This document shows positions 9,188 to 17,870 of a DNA stretch of 64,000 nt, one piece after another. This stretch comes from an uncultured Bacilli bacterium. Lineage in GTDB: Bacteria; Bacillota_I; Bacilli_A; RF39; UBA660. A program made the position numbers and the translations under genes. The notes under the pieces were generated by a model. That model was not told where the DNA came from, searched no databases, and worked only from the letters and a program-made list of their open reading frames with translations. The stretch lies in assembly GCA_949879835.1 (NCBI GenBank), contig CATLBU010000001.1:40740-104739 (forward strand), given 5' to 3'. Position 1 is the stretch's first letter. Every line of letters starts with the position of its first letter.

Positions 9188-9941
9188 ACTAGTGGTGGCA
9201 AATCATAAAATGAATATGACAAGTATAGATATTAACCAATATTTAAAAAAAATAAAAAAAGAAATCAATGTAGAAAATGTAATTATCTGTCCAACTAGTA
9301 TTTACATCCCCTATTTTTTAAAACATAATTTTAAAGTAGGAATCCAAAACGTCTTTTATGAAAATAAAGGAGCTTATACAGGAGAAATATCTCCTAGACA
9401 AGCAAAAAGTATGGAAATTGATTATGCTATTGTTGGGCATAGTGAAAGAAGAAATTATTTTTTAGAAACAAATCAGGAAATTAATAAAAAAGTAAGATTG
9501 TGTTTAAAAAATAATTTAAAAGTAATCCTTTGTATTGGAGAAACGAAAGAGGAAAAAAGAAATCGAAAAACAGAAGAAGTATTAGAAAAAGAAATAATCG
9601 AAAATTTAGAAGGTGTAAAGAATTTTAAGGATATTATTATTGCTTATGAACCTATTTGGGCAATTGGATCTAAAAAGACACCTACAATGAAAGAAATCGA
9701 CATATCGATTCGATTTATTAAACAAATTATGAGAAAACATTATCACGTAGATAATATCCAAGTAATCTATGGTGGAAGTGTTAGTGAAGAGAACGTCCAG
9801 GAGATTGCAACAATCCCTACATTAGATGGTGTTTTAGTAGGAGGAGCTTCTATTAAAGAAGAATTTATTAATATTGCAAAGACAATTTTGAAAGCAGACA
9901 AAAATGAACAAAATTCGACAAATATCCCCAAAACTAGATAA
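9174..9941 (+). CDS. tpiA: triosephosphate isomerase
   Basis: TIM interconverts dihydroxyacetone phosphate and glyceraldehyde-3-phosphate. Catalytic residues are visible as Asn10 and Lys12 (NHKMN), His89 (VGHSERR) and Glu159 (AYEPIWAIG), with the phosphate-binding YGGSV and GVLVGGAS loops. The usual N-terminal GNWKMN has become ANHKMN, so the conserved Trp is His here. A hydrophilic tail of roughly 15 residues extends past the usual end. The gene overlaps the glycosyltransferase by 14 bases with GAGGGG before its ATG, so it belongs to the pgk operon. gpmI and eno, frequent partners, are absent from the window. Confidence 0.95.
   Translation: MKSSKLVVANHKMNMTSIDINQYLKKIKKEINVENVIICPTSIYIPYFLKHNFKVGIQNVFYENKGAYTGEISPRQAKSMEIDYAIVGHSERRNYFLETNQEINKKVRLCLKNNLKVILCIGETKEEKRNRKTEEVLEKEIIENLEGVKNFKDIIIAYEPIWAIGSKKTPTMKEIDISIRFIKQIMRKHYHVDNIQVIYGGSVSEENVQEIATIPTLDGVLVGGASIKEEFINIAKTILKADKNEQNSTNIPKTR
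9914..9922 (-). promoter_or_regulatory. candidate Spo0A box upstream of spo0A
   Basis: The minus strand reads TTTGTCGAA, containing the TGTCGAA Spo0A core, about 100 bases before the spo0A start and inside the tpiA tail. The 7-mer also occurs elsewhere in the window inside genes, so position is the main argument. Confidence 0.35.
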
Positions 9942-9974
9942 ATAAAACTCTAGTAAAAATAAAGAAATTTATTG

Positions 9975-9980
9975 TATAAT
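9975..9980 (+). promoter_or_regulatory. -10 element of spo0A
   Basis: TATAAT lies 41 bases before the start codon. The -35 region (near 9952-9957) is poor, as expected for an activated promoter. Confidence 0.45.
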
Positions 9981-10021
9981 AATACCATGATAGCAGTACT
10001 ACTAAAGAAAGGAAGAATAAA

Positions 10022-10792
10022 ATGGATAAAATAAAGGTACTTATGGTAGATGATAACGTAAGTCTTATTAATATGGTAAAAGAATATTTTGGAAGTAGTA
10101 GTGATGTAGAAGTAGTATTAGAGGCATATGATGGAGAACAAGGAATCGAAATGATTGAGAAAAATCAGGACTGTTATGATGTCGTTGTTTTGGATTTAAT
10201 TATGCCAAAAAAAGATGGAATATATGTTCTAGACGAGATGAAAAAGAGAGATATTCAGAAAAAAGTAATCGTCGCAACCAGTTATAATGCAAGTGATATT
10301 ATAAGAGAAGTTTCCGAGTATGGTGTTAGTTATTTTATTCTAAAGCCATTTGAACTTATCGATCTTCAAAAAAGAATTGTAGAAACAGTAAAAAAAGGTG
10401 ATAAACATAATAAAAATATAGATTTTTATCACAATAACCTACAAATATCAATTACTAAAATATTACACGAACTTGGAATTCCATCTCATATCAAAGGATA
10501 TCAATATATTCGTGAGGGAATTGGTATTATATATGAACGACCAGAGACGATTGGAGGTATAACAAAAGAATTATATCCTGAACTTGCAAAGAAATTTGAT
10601 ACAACTGTATCTAGAGTGGAAAGAGCCATTCGTCATGCAATCGAAGTAAGTTGGAATCGAGGAAATTGGGAATTAATGGAAGAGATTTTTGGGCATAGTG
10701 TAGATATTGATAAAGCAAAACCAACCAATTCAGAGTTTATTGTAACAATTGCAGATAAACTTAGTTTAGAAGGTATAAAAATTGGCGTGTAA
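10022..10792 (+). CDS. spo0A: sporulation master regulator Spo0A
   Basis: Spo0A is the phosphorelay-controlled response regulator that starts sporulation. The receiver domain has acidic Asp10/Asp11, phosphoacceptor Asp58 (VVLDLIMP) and the Lys of the LKPFE switch. The C-terminal effector domain (about 145-256) matches the family closely: [17 protein letters not shown], the [18 protein letters not shown] recognition helix, and [17 protein letters not shown] with the sigma-A contact region. AAAGGAAG precedes the ATG and a terminator follows. spoIVB, the usual upstream neighbour, is missing here. Confidence 0.97.
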   Translation: MDKIKVLMVDDNVSLINMVKEYFGSSSDVEVVLEAYDGEQGIEMIEKNQDCYDVVVLDLIMPKKDGIYVLDEMKKRDIQKKVIVATSYNASDIIREVSEYGVSYFILKPFELIDLQKRIVETVKKGDKHNKNIDFYHNNLQISITKILHELGIPSHIKGYQYIREGIGIIYERPETIGGITKELYPELAKKFDTTVSRVERAIRHAIEVSWNRGNWELMEEIFGHSVDIDKAKPTNSEFIVTIADKLSLEGIKIGV

Positions 10793-10794
10793 TG

Positions 10795-10819
10795 AGATTC
10801 AAAAAAAGAATCTTTTTTT
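10795..10819 (+). terminator. terminator of spo0A
   Basis: AGATTC (10795-10800) and GAATCT (10808-10813) flank an all-A loop, followed by T7. Confidence 0.7.
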
Positions 10820-10927
10820 ATTTTAAATAAGAAAAAAATGTCAATAATTGTATGACTTATGATGTATTTTTTATTGCGGCCTCTAATCGGAAATGATAGA
10901 ATTAAATTTAGAATAGGAGTTGAATAT

Positions 10928-11818
10928 ATGAAAAAAATAATAGCAGTTTTAATGGCTATATGTATTGGTATGGGAGTGGTAAATGCACAAGATACTGCAA
11001 ATTTCACTATAGAGGATGGTCAAAGAATTCAAAAATCAAATACGATGAATTTAAGATTTTCTACAAATTTAGGGAATGCTACTACAATTCATTATAAGAT
11101 GGATAATGGAAACGAAAACACAGAACCATTTACGATACAATTAATAAACATAGATCTTGAGAACTATAATAATCAGGCAGAACATAAACTAGAAATATGG
11201 GCAACTAATAATCAAGGAGAAACTAGTGAGCACGCTATATTAGAATTTGTAATGGTTAGAGATCAAAAAGTACAAGACGGAGGAGTAGAATTAACCTTAC
11301 ATAATTTTCCACTAAATTCTAAATTTTCTTTTTCTAAAGTTACAGATTCAGAGATATTAAAGAATCTAGGAACCAATTATGCTTATACTATGAGGTTTAC
11401 TTCTGATGGACAAAGTATGGATTACTATTTAAATAAATATGATCAATTAAAAAATAAAGAGGCATATAAAATGTATACAACGGGAATATTAAATTTACCA
11501 TCAGAGATAGCTTTAACTAAGGATTTGCAAGCAGTTGTGATAAATCACCAATTTCAAGAGGTTACTTCAACCTTTAATATAGATACAAATAGAAAAATAG
11601 ATTTATCGTTATATTGGGATAACCAAGATATTTCCTCATTAGATTCAGGTTATATTGTTTTTAAAGATCAAGTGATAAAAAAAGATTCTAATAATACAAC
11701 CTCGACTGTTAAAAATCCTAAAACAGGAGATTCCGTTTTATGGCTAGGGGTAAGTGCTAGTTTATTGATTGGGATCACTATCCTTTGTCTTAAAAAATAT
11801 GAATTATTAAGAAGGTAG
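10928..11818 (+). CDS. cell-wall-anchored surface protein with NPKTG sorting signal
   Basis: The 296-residue protein starts with a Sec signal peptide (basic Lys pair, hydrophobic core, VNA-Q cleavage near residue 20). It ends with a sorting signal: NPKTG at about 263-267, a hydrophobic span and a KKYELLRR tail. NPKTG/NPQTN is the type of motif used by class B sortases, and a class B sortase is encoded 3 kb downstream. The middle part looks like two beta-rich extracellular domains (residues 25-130 and 135-250), with no family I recognise and no clear NEAT haem-binding motif. ATG 10928 follows AGGAGTTG; the longer frame from 10859 has no signal-peptide logic. Confidence 0.75.
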   Translation: MKKIIAVLMAICIGMGVVNAQDTANFTIEDGQRIQKSNTMNLRFSTNLGNATTIHYKMDNGNENTEPFTIQLINIDLENYNNQAEHKLEIWATNNQGETSEHAILEFVMVRDQKVQDGGVELTLHNFPLNSKFSFSKVTDSEILKNLGTNYAYTMRFTSDGQSMDYYLNKYDQLKNKEAYKMYTTGILNLPSEIALTKDLQAVVINHQFQEVTSTFNIDTNRKIDLSLYWDNQDISSLDSGYIVFKDQVIKKDSNNTTSTVKNPKTGDSVLWLGVSASLLIGITILCLKKYELLRR

Positions 11819-11830
11819 CAGAAGAATGTA

Positions 11831-11868
11831 AATATATCGTATAAAGAGAATAATATGATATATTTTTT
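11831..11868 (+). terminator. terminator after the NPKTG protein
   Basis: AATATATC (11831-11838) and GATATATT (11857-11864) pair around a large loop, and a T run follows. Confidence 0.5.
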
Positions 11869-11925
11869 CTTGTATTTTACCTGAAAAAAATGATAAATTG
11901 ATACTTAAAATAAGGAGTAGTATAG

Positions 11926-13176
11926 ATGAAAAAAGTAAAAAATTCAGTGCAGGGAGTTATTTTGGGAATTATTTTTTTATTAGTGGGAACCATTTTAATT
12001 TGGTGGAATGAAGGGAATACTGTTAAAAATTTGAAAGCAGTAGACGAAATTCAAAAAAATGTAATCGACATTAAAAGTGATTCAATAAATCCCTCAAATG
12101 ATCAAAAGTTAGTTGCAACAAATGGAGAAGTCAATATTTTAGATGAGAGTTTAAAAGATGACACTTTTGGAATTCAACAAAAAAGTATAAAGTTGAAAAG
12201 AATTATAGAAACCTATCAATGGAAAGAAACAGAAAAGAAGGATTCTAATGATAGAGTAACTTATCAATATGAGAAAAATTGGGAAACAGAATTGATTGAT
12301 TCTTCAGAATTTCATAAATCTGGATATACCAATCCAACATACCAGCCTTATAACAATGAAACTTTTATAGCTGAAGAAGTTAAAATAGGACAATTTTATT
12401 TAAATAAAGAACAAAAGGAAAATATTCCAACACCAACACGATTAGAAATAACACAAGGTTCTTATTTACCTTATGGATATCAGCTAAAAAATAACTACAT
12501 TACAAATGCACAAGATATCAATAATCCAAATATAGGTGATATTCGAATTTCTTATGTATATAATAGCTATAAAAATATCAGTATTTTGGCACTACAAAAT
12601 GAAGACAGTTTTGCGGACTATATTAGTTCTAATGGGGTAAAAATTAATAGAGTAGAAGAAGGGTTATTAAATAGTAATGCCATTATTGACAAAATCATTT
12701 CAGAAAATAAAATGATAAAATGGGTATTTAGAGGATTAGGAGCTATTTTAGTTATTTTAGGATATACTTTTATTTTAAATCTTATTACAACTGCAACTTC
12801 TTTTATTCCAATTATTGGGAATATTGTTGGAACAGGAATAGCGCTTGTTAGTTTTTTACTAGGGTGTATTCATTCCCTCATTATTTTTACAATCGCTTGG
12901 ATTCGATTTAGACCAATTATAGGAATTTGTTTATTGCTAGCAGTAGTGGTCTTAATTATCCTATTAAAAAAATATACCAAAAAGAATAAAAATGACACAA
13001 TCGGCAACTTTCAACAGCAAGATGACCATGGTCAAAATGAATTATTCAAACAAAATAGTGGTACGAATCAAATAAATAATATGTCTAATGGGGATACAAA
13101 TAAAGTTAGTGGAAATCAAACATTTATTCCACAACAGATAACAAATGATAAAAATAATAATGATAAAATAATTTAG
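11926..13176 (+). CDS. TMEM43 (LUMA) family membrane protein
   Basis: The 416-residue protein has an N-terminal membrane anchor (about 9-29, ending in WWNEGN). A long extracytoplasmic domain (30-260) follows, then a cluster of three or four C-terminal membrane spans (about 265-350) and a hydrophilic Asn/Gln-rich tail. The start, NEGNTVKN segment and C-terminal span cluster are those of the TMEM43/DUF1625 family, first known from the eukaryotic inner nuclear membrane and also scattered in bacteria; its bacterial role is unknown. AAGGAG precedes the ATG. Only nine bases separate it from the zinc-ribbon gene, so it forms a unit with the next two genes. Confidence 0.75.
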   Translation: MKKVKNSVQGVILGIIFLLVGTILIWWNEGNTVKNLKAVDEIQKNVIDIKSDSINPSNDQKLVATNGEVNILDESLKDDTFGIQQKSIKLKRIIETYQWKETEKKDSNDRVTYQYEKNWETELIDSSEFHKSGYTNPTYQPYNNETFIAEEVKIGQFYLNKEQKENIPTPTRLEITQGSYLPYGYQLKNNYITNAQDINNPNIGDIRISYVYNSYKNISILALQNEDSFADYISSNGVKINRVEEGLLNSNAIIDKIISENKMIKWVFRGLGAILVILGYTFILNLITTATSFIPIIGNIVGTGIALVSFLLGCIHSLIIFTIAWIRFRPIIGICLLLAVVVLIILLKKYTKKNKNDTIGNFQQQDDHGQNELFKQNSGTNQINNMSNGDTNKVSGNQTFIPQQITNDKNNNDKII

Positions 13177-13185
13177 GAGGATAAA

Positions 13186-14004
13186 ATGTATTGTAGTAAA
13201 TGCGGAACAAAATTAGAAGTAGGACAAGTGTTTTGTGCAAATTGTGGTAGTAAAAATGAAAATCAAGTAGATATAAGAAATTCTAATATTCCACAAAACA
13301 ATCCTAATAATCAAATAGAAAATCAAATACCAGAAACGAGTCACTCGATTCCAACTATGGTAACAAATAGTCAAAGCAACAATCATATTGAGTCTATACC
13401 AACCAGTAATATAGCAAGACCAGATTCGGTTATGGAACAGATAGTACCCAGTAGTAACCAAATAAATCAGAATATCAATCCTATTAAGCAATCTTCAGTC
13501 AACGGAACTGCTAATTATAGTAGTTTGAATCGTAATTCACAAAATATATTATTTGTGATAATAGGAATACTAGGGTTTATAATTGTTATGTTATTAGTAA
13601 TCTTTATAATGATTCCATTTTTCAGTAAAAAGTATTATACAAATGAAGAGATTGTTTGTCGATTAAAAGCTGCTGATCAGGTAGAAGATGATAGAAATAT
13701 TGTAGTGGCTTCATTTGAAAATAATAAATTAAAACTGGCTATGAAACATACTGTTATCAAATTTAAATCCAATGATTTAGCAAAATCATTTTATGATTTA
13801 ACAGCAGATACCACTTTTGGAACTGATAAAACAGAAGGATGGACACTAAACAACAATGAAGTAGTGAGTATAAAATTCTATGATGTAACTAGCACTGAAG
13901 AACAGAAAATAATAGATGGTCTAGGTATATCTAGTATCGATGTTTCAAAAGAGAGTTTCATAAATACCTATAAAAATAAAGGTTATAAATGTAGTAGGAA
14001 ATAA
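13186..14004 (+). CDS. zinc-ribbon membrane protein
   Basis: Residues 1-24 form a zinc ribbon (YCSKCGT...FCANCGSK, two CxxC knuckles). A long Asn/Ser/Gln/Pro-rich linker follows, then one membrane span near 120-145 and a C-terminal extracytoplasmic domain of about 125 residues. That domain has two Cys (in VCRLKAAD and YKCSRK) that could form a disulfide. The architecture suggests a sensor or scaffold with the ribbon in the cytoplasm. The function is not recognised. It lies between the TMEM43-like and AIM24-like genes (9 and 20 bases apart). Confidence 0.7.
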   Translation: MYCSKCGTKLEVGQVFCANCGSKNENQVDIRNSNIPQNNPNNQIENQIPETSHSIPTMVTNSQSNNHIESIPTSNIARPDSVMEQIVPSSNQINQNINPIKQSSVNGTANYSSLNRNSQNILFVIIGILGFIIVMLLVIFIMIPFFSKKYYTNEEIVCRLKAADQVEDDRNIVVASFENNKLKLAMKHTVIKFKSNDLAKSFYDLTADTTFGTDKTEGWTLNNNEVVSIKFYDVTSTEEQKIIDGLGISSIDVSKESFINTYKNKGYKCSRK

Positions 14005-14024
14005 TAATTAGGAAGGAAAAAATT

Positions 14025-14723
14025 ATGAAATACGAAATTGTAGGAACCCCTTTTCCAGCGGTTGTATGTACACTAGATCAAGGGCAAAAAATGAAATGTC
14101 AATCAGGGGCTATGTCATGGATGACACCTAACATGAAAATGGAAACAGTAGGCGGAGGAATTGGAAAAGTATTTTCTAGGGCTTTATCTGGGGATACTTT
14201 ATTTCAAAATGTTTATTATCCAGAAAATGGACAGGGATTAATCTCGTTTGCCTCTTCCTTTCCAGGAAATATTATAGCAGTTCAAATTAGTTCAGGTAAT
14301 GAAATTATCTGTCAAAAAAGTGCTTTTTTAGCAGCAACTGAAGGAGTAGACTTATCTATCTTTTTTCAGAAAAAAGTAGGAGCTGGAATCTTTGGTGGAG
14401 AAGGATTCATTATGCAAAAACTATCTGGAGAAGGAATCGCTTTTTTAGAATTGGATGGATCTACTATAGAATATCAATTACAAGAAAATCAACAAATGAT
14501 TTTGGATACAGGACATCTTGCTATGATGTCAGCTACTTGTAGCATAGATATTAAATCAGTAGGTGGACTTAAAAACACCATTTTAGGTGGAGAGGGTATT
14601 TTTAATACAGTAATAACAGGACCTGGGAAAATAGTGTTACAAACCATGCCAGCTAATAAGTTCGCAAACACCATTATGCCATATATTCCAACACAATCTA
14701 GCAACACAAAATTCCCTTCATAA
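14025..14723 (+). CDS. AIM24 / TIGR00266 family protein
   Basis: This 232-residue, Gly-rich beta protein shows the family features: an AxxCxLDxGQ start, the CQSGAMSWMTPNM and METVGGGIGKVFSRALSGD segments, and a late KSVGGLKNTILGGEGIFNTVITGPG. The family forms a beta-barrel-like trimer and is named after a yeast mitochondrial protein; its bacterial function is unknown. AGGAAGG precedes the ATG. The stop codon lies in the loop of a strong terminator, which ends the three-gene unit. Confidence 0.85.
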   Translation: MKYEIVGTPFPAVVCTLDQGQKMKCQSGAMSWMTPNMKMETVGGGIGKVFSRALSGDTLFQNVYYPENGQGLISFASSFPGNIIAVQISSGNEIICQKSAFLAATEGVDLSIFFQKKVGAGIFGGEGFIMQKLSGEGIAFLELDGSTIEYQLQENQQMILDTGHLAMMSATCSIDIKSVGGLKNTILGGEGIFNTVITGPGKIVLQTMPANKFANTIMPYIPTQSSNTKFPS

Positions 14724-14734
14724 GGGAATTTTTA
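14710..14734 (+). terminator. terminator of the TMEM43-AIM24 unit
   Basis: AATTCCCTT (14710-14718) and AAGGGAATT (14722-14730) form a perfect 9-bp stem, followed by T-rich sequence. Confidence 0.8.
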
Positions 14735-14755
14735 TTGCATGAAACATCTGCGTCA

Positions 14756-14764
14756 TGTTATAAT
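14756..14764 (+). promoter_or_regulatory. extended -10 promoter of the sortase gene
   Basis: TGTTATAAT is a perfect TG-N-TATAAT, 27 bases before the start codon. Confidence 0.55.
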
Positions 14765-14791
14765 AAAAAGAGAAAATAAAGAGGGATTGAA

Positions 14792-15856
14792 ATGTTGGAC
14801 AAAAAGAGAACCAAAAAATTAATAAAGCTTAAAAAACATCATTCGAAAAATGATGCATTTTTTGATTCAGCAACTCAAGAATTTGAATTCATAGATTTAG
14901 GAGAAGAAGAATTTTCCGCTTTTGATGACCTAGAGAAAACACAAGTTTTAAAAATTCCAGAACTACATGAAATGAATCTAGAAGATAATGAAATAAATCA
15001 TTTTACTTATTCGAATTCCGTTTCTTCTATCCATCCTAAAAAAAAGAAGATATCTAAAGAAAAGAAAATCTTAATCATAATTTTATTGGTATGTATTCTA
15101 TTATTGGTAGGGATTGCTTGGAAAATTATAAACTGGCAGAAAGATAATGTAGATACAGAAAAACAAATCGAAAAAATTCAAGCAGAAGTAAAAGTAGAAG
15201 AAATAAAGAAAGAACCTGAAGTACAAGAAATAACTGAGGAAGAAAAAAACTTACCAAACGATTATTTTGATTTCCAGAAAGTAGATTTATTAAATGTAGA
15301 TTTCAATAATTTATTAAAAAGGAATCCTGATACAATTGGTTGGGTAAAACTCGAAGGGACTAGTATTAATTATCCGTTTGTTCAAACAACAGATAATGAT
15401 TATTATTTAACTCATTCTTTTAATAAAAAAAATAATGATTCTGGCTGGGTATACTTAGATTATAGAAATAGTATTCATAATTTAAGTCAAAATACAATTT
15501 TATATGGTCATGGTAGATTAAATAATACAATGTTTGGAAGTTTAAAAAAGGTTATAAAGAAAAGTTGGTATAACAATAGTAAAAATCATATTGTTAGAAT
15601 TTCTACTCCAACAGAAAATTCCGTTTGGCAGGTATTTAGTACCTATACAATTGATCCTGAATCTTATTACATAACAACTGATTTTTCAGATAATCAACAA
15701 TATACTGATTTTATTAATACATTAAAAAATAGAAGTGTTTATAATTACAATGTAGATGTTTCGATTAATGATCATATTTTAACGTTATCTAGCTGTTATG
15801 ATGATTCCAAAAGAGTTGTTTTACATGCTAAACTAATTAGTAAAGTAGCAAGATAA
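14792..15856 (+). CDS. srtB: class B sortase with long cytoplasmic N-terminal extension
   Basis: Sortases cut a sorting signal and link the protein to the cell wall. The catalytic domain (about 160-354) has His240 (ILYGHG), Cys335 (LTLSSC) and Arg341 (RVVLHAKL). The class B signature segments GWVKLEGTSINYPFVQ and DSGWVYLDYRN are also present. A single membrane span lies at 92-110. Before it come about 90 residues, basic then acidic, which is longer than usual for a sortase. The gene has its own promoter and terminator. The likely substrate is the NPKTG protein at 10928-11818. Confidence 0.9.
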   Translation: MLDKKRTKKLIKLKKHHSKNDAFFDSATQEFEFIDLGEEEFSAFDDLEKTQVLKIPELHEMNLEDNEINHFTYSNSVSSIHPKKKKISKEKKILIIILLVCILLLVGIAWKIINWQKDNVDTEKQIEKIQAEVKVEEIKKEPEVQEITEEEKNLPNDYFDFQKVDLLNVDFNNLLKRNPDTIGWVKLEGTSINYPFVQTTDNDYYLTHSFNKKNNDSGWVYLDYRNSIHNLSQNTILYGHGRLNNTMFGSLKKVIKKSWYNNSKNHIVRISTPTENSVWQVFSTYTIDPESYYITTDFSDNQQYTDFINTLKNRSVYNYNVDVSINDHILTLSSCYDDSKRVVLHAKLISKVAR

Positions 15857-15883
15857 AAATTCTCTATTATTTAGAGAATTTTT
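15857..15883. terminator. bidirectional terminator between srtB and nth
   Basis: AAATTCTCTA and TAGAGAATTT pair around a TTATT loop with T-rich flanks on both strands, between convergent genes. Confidence 0.75.
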
Positions 15884-16493
15884 GATATTTACAAATATTT
15901 TTTAATGCACAATTTTCACAAATTGGTTTTTGGGCTTTACAATAATATCTTCCAAATAAAACAAGTTGATGATGCAAACGGGCTAATTTTTCTTTTGGAA
16001 ATTTGCGGTTTAGTTTTCTTTCAATCGTTAGAACATCATCACCCTTTTTAGCGAGTCCAAGTCTTATACTAACTCTAGCTACATGGGTATCAACTGCAAT
16101 ACATGCTACATTAAACAAATTACTTAGAACAACATTTGTTGTTTTTCTACCGACACCAGGAAGTGTCTCTAGAAATTGTCTATCATTAGGAACGATACCA
16201 TTTTGTTTTTCTAATAATTGTTTGGAAATTTCCTTAATATTGCTAGCCTTTTTATGATAGGTACCAATTGGTTTAATGATCTCAATAATATCTTCGATAT
16301 CTGCATTTGCAAGAGATTCTAAACTTGGATACTTTTTAAATAATATAGCTGTAACCATATTGACCCTTTTATCTGTTGTTTGGGCACTCAACATAACTGC
16401 AAGTAATAATTCATAATCTTTTTGATAGTTTAATTCACATTTAGGGTTGGGAATAATAGAGTCTAAATAGTCTATAATATCATTCATTATCAT
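15867..16493 (-). CDS. nth: endonuclease III (DNA glycosylase/AP lyase)
   Basis: Nth removes oxidised pyrimidines. The 208-residue protein has the helix-hairpin-helix LPGVGRKTTNVVLS (catalytic Lys) and the catalytic Asp in AVDTHVARV. The C-terminal [4Fe-4S] cluster is CKAQKPICENCALKNIC (Cx6Cx2Cx5C). It follows dnaD with a 14-base overlap, the classic Bacillus order. The start could be ATG 16493 or the second ATG at 16487; the ribosome site is weak, consistent with translational coupling. Confidence 0.95.
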   Translation of the reverse strand: MIMNDIIDYLDSIIPNPKCELNYQKDYELLLAVMLSAQTTDKRVNMVTAILFKKYPSLESLANADIEDIIEIIKPIGTYHKKASNIKEISKQLLEKQNGIVPNDRQFLETLPGVGRKTTNVVLSNLFNVACIAVDTHVARVSIRLGLAKKGDDVLTIERKLNRKFPKEKLARLHHQLVLFGRYYCKAQKPICENCALKNICKYQKFSK

Positions 16494-17133
16494 TCAACCA
16501 ATCATAATCAAATAACGGTTTAGACTCTATTTTTTTACTTTGAAATTGTCTTCTATCTTTTTCAATATCTTCTTTTGAATGAATTCCCTTCTTTTTCCAC
16601 TCATATAAAATTTTATCGATATAACGTAAATTCGATACACCATTATAAGTAGCCTCTTTTAAAGCTGCAATAATTAGTTCTTCAGAAAAAGGAACATCTA
16701 TCCATCCATTAATAATTTCATATTCCATTGGAGATAATGTTCTTCCCAATTCCTTTTCAAAAATATCAAAAACATTAGAACTTTGTTTAGCAGAGTTAGA
16801 AATGGCCTCATCATTTACTACCAAATAAGCAAGTTTGTTATAGAAGTTATCCAAATTAATAAATTCTTCTCGTACATTATTAACCTTTTTTAGTTCAATT
16901 TTAATAAGGTCTTTTGTAGATAGAGAATCAATAACTTCTAATATTTCAGGTAAAGAGAGATTTAAATTTTCACTAATCTCTTTTGGATTGAAATTCAGAT
17001 TTTTTTCATTAATAATATAAATTAAGATAATGAATTCTTTTTCAGATAGATCTAATTGCTTATAATTGTACATTAAAATTCGTGGTACACTCATATTATT
17101 TTCTTTTAATAAATGTATTACTTTATCCATCAT
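16480..17133 (-). CDS. dnaD: DnaD-like replication initiation protein
   Basis: DnaD helps load the replicative helicase at oriC and restart sites in Bacillota. The 217-residue protein has an N-terminal winged-helix region (SEKEFIILIYIINE, NPKEISENLNLS) and a C-terminal DnaD/DnaB domain with the LRYIDKILYEWKKKGI motif (YxxxIxxxW). It overlaps nth, the usual operon partner. Candidate starts are ATG 17133 and the adjacent Met codon; I kept the first. Confidence 0.9.
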   Translation of the reverse strand: MMDKVIHLLKENNMSVPRILMYNYKQLDLSEKEFIILIYIINEKNLNFNPKEISENLNLSLPEILEVIDSLSTKDLIKIELKKVNNVREEFINLDNFYNKLAYLVVNDEAISNSAKQSSNVFDIFEKELGRTLSPMEYEIINGWIDVPFSEELIIAALKEATYNGVSNLRYIDKILYEWKKKGIHSKEDIEKDRRQFQSKKIESKPLFDYDWLNDNE

Positions 17134-17168
17134 ACTATCACCTGACCATATTATACATGATTTTAATC

Positions 17169-17819
17169 TTAAAGTATATATTCATCCCATCCAAATTTTT
17201 TTAATAATGCTACTCCATCAGGTTTGTTGATAATTTTTTGTATCTCACGAGAACGTAAATTTTCACTTAAATTTTTTAATAGATTTCGATGATCCTTAAT
17301 AGCAAGGATTAAGTTCTTATCTAATGAAAAATTTAATTCTAAAGAAAAACGAAGTGCCCGTAACATTCGAATCGGATCTTCTTGAAAACTTTGATTGGGA
17401 TCTTTTACAGTAACAATCATTTTTCTATTTAAATCATATTTTCCATTTAAAAGATCTATAATATTTTCATTTTGATCAAGACATAGACAGTTAATGGTAA
17501 AATCACGCCTTTGTAGGTCTTCTTTCAAAGTTTTTACATAAGTAATATCAGGATATCGGTTTTGATAATATTCATCTCTTCGAAAAGTTGTAATTTCAAA
17601 CTGAAAATCATCTTTTTGAATAACAACGGATCCGAATTTAGAGTGATCCTTAATGACATGAAAAAGTTTTTTAGTATCATCAGGAGTGGCATTCGTACAA
17701 ATATCAATATCCGTAGTAGGAAGATTTAAAAGAGAATTTCGAACATATCCACCAACGATATACGCTTCAAAACCGAAATGATGAAATCTTTTAAGAATAG
17801 AAATTGCTGTTTCATACAT
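17169..17819 (-). CDS. cca: short CCA-adding-type tRNA nucleotidyltransferase (head and neck only)
   Basis: The 216-residue protein has the class II nucleotidyltransferase head: YIVGGYVRNSLL, the metal-binding DIDI pair, RRDFTIN, and the EDPIRMLRALRF nucleotide-template motif. A short neck follows and then it stops. Typical bacterial CCA enzymes are about 400 residues with body and tail domains that position the tRNA; these are absent. There is no frameshift continuation, because dnaD starts 36 bases later. It may be a compact CCA enzyme, an A-adding or CC-adding partner of another enzyme, or a poly(A) polymerase-like protein. A -10 (TACAAT on the minus strand, 17835-17840) precedes it. Confidence 0.8.
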   Translation of the reverse strand: MYETAISILKRFHHFGFEAYIVGGYVRNSLLNLPTTDIDICTNATPDDTKKLFHVIKDHSKFGSVVIQKDDFQFEITTFRRDEYYQNRYPDITYVKTLKEDLQRRDFTINCLCLDQNENIIDLLNGKYDLNRKMIVTVKDPNQSFQEDPIRMLRALRFSLELNFSLDKNLILAIKDHRNLLKNLSENLRSREIQKIINKPDGVALLKKFGWDEYIL

Positions 17820-17841
17820 ATTATCACCATCAATATTGTAC

Positions 17842-17870
17842 CAAAAAAAAGAAACTTTTTTAAGTTTCTT
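17842..17870 (-). terminator. terminator of the HU gene
   Basis: On the minus strand AAGAAACTT pairs with AAGTTTCTT and runs into T8. The HU stop codon overlaps it. Confidence 0.8.
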
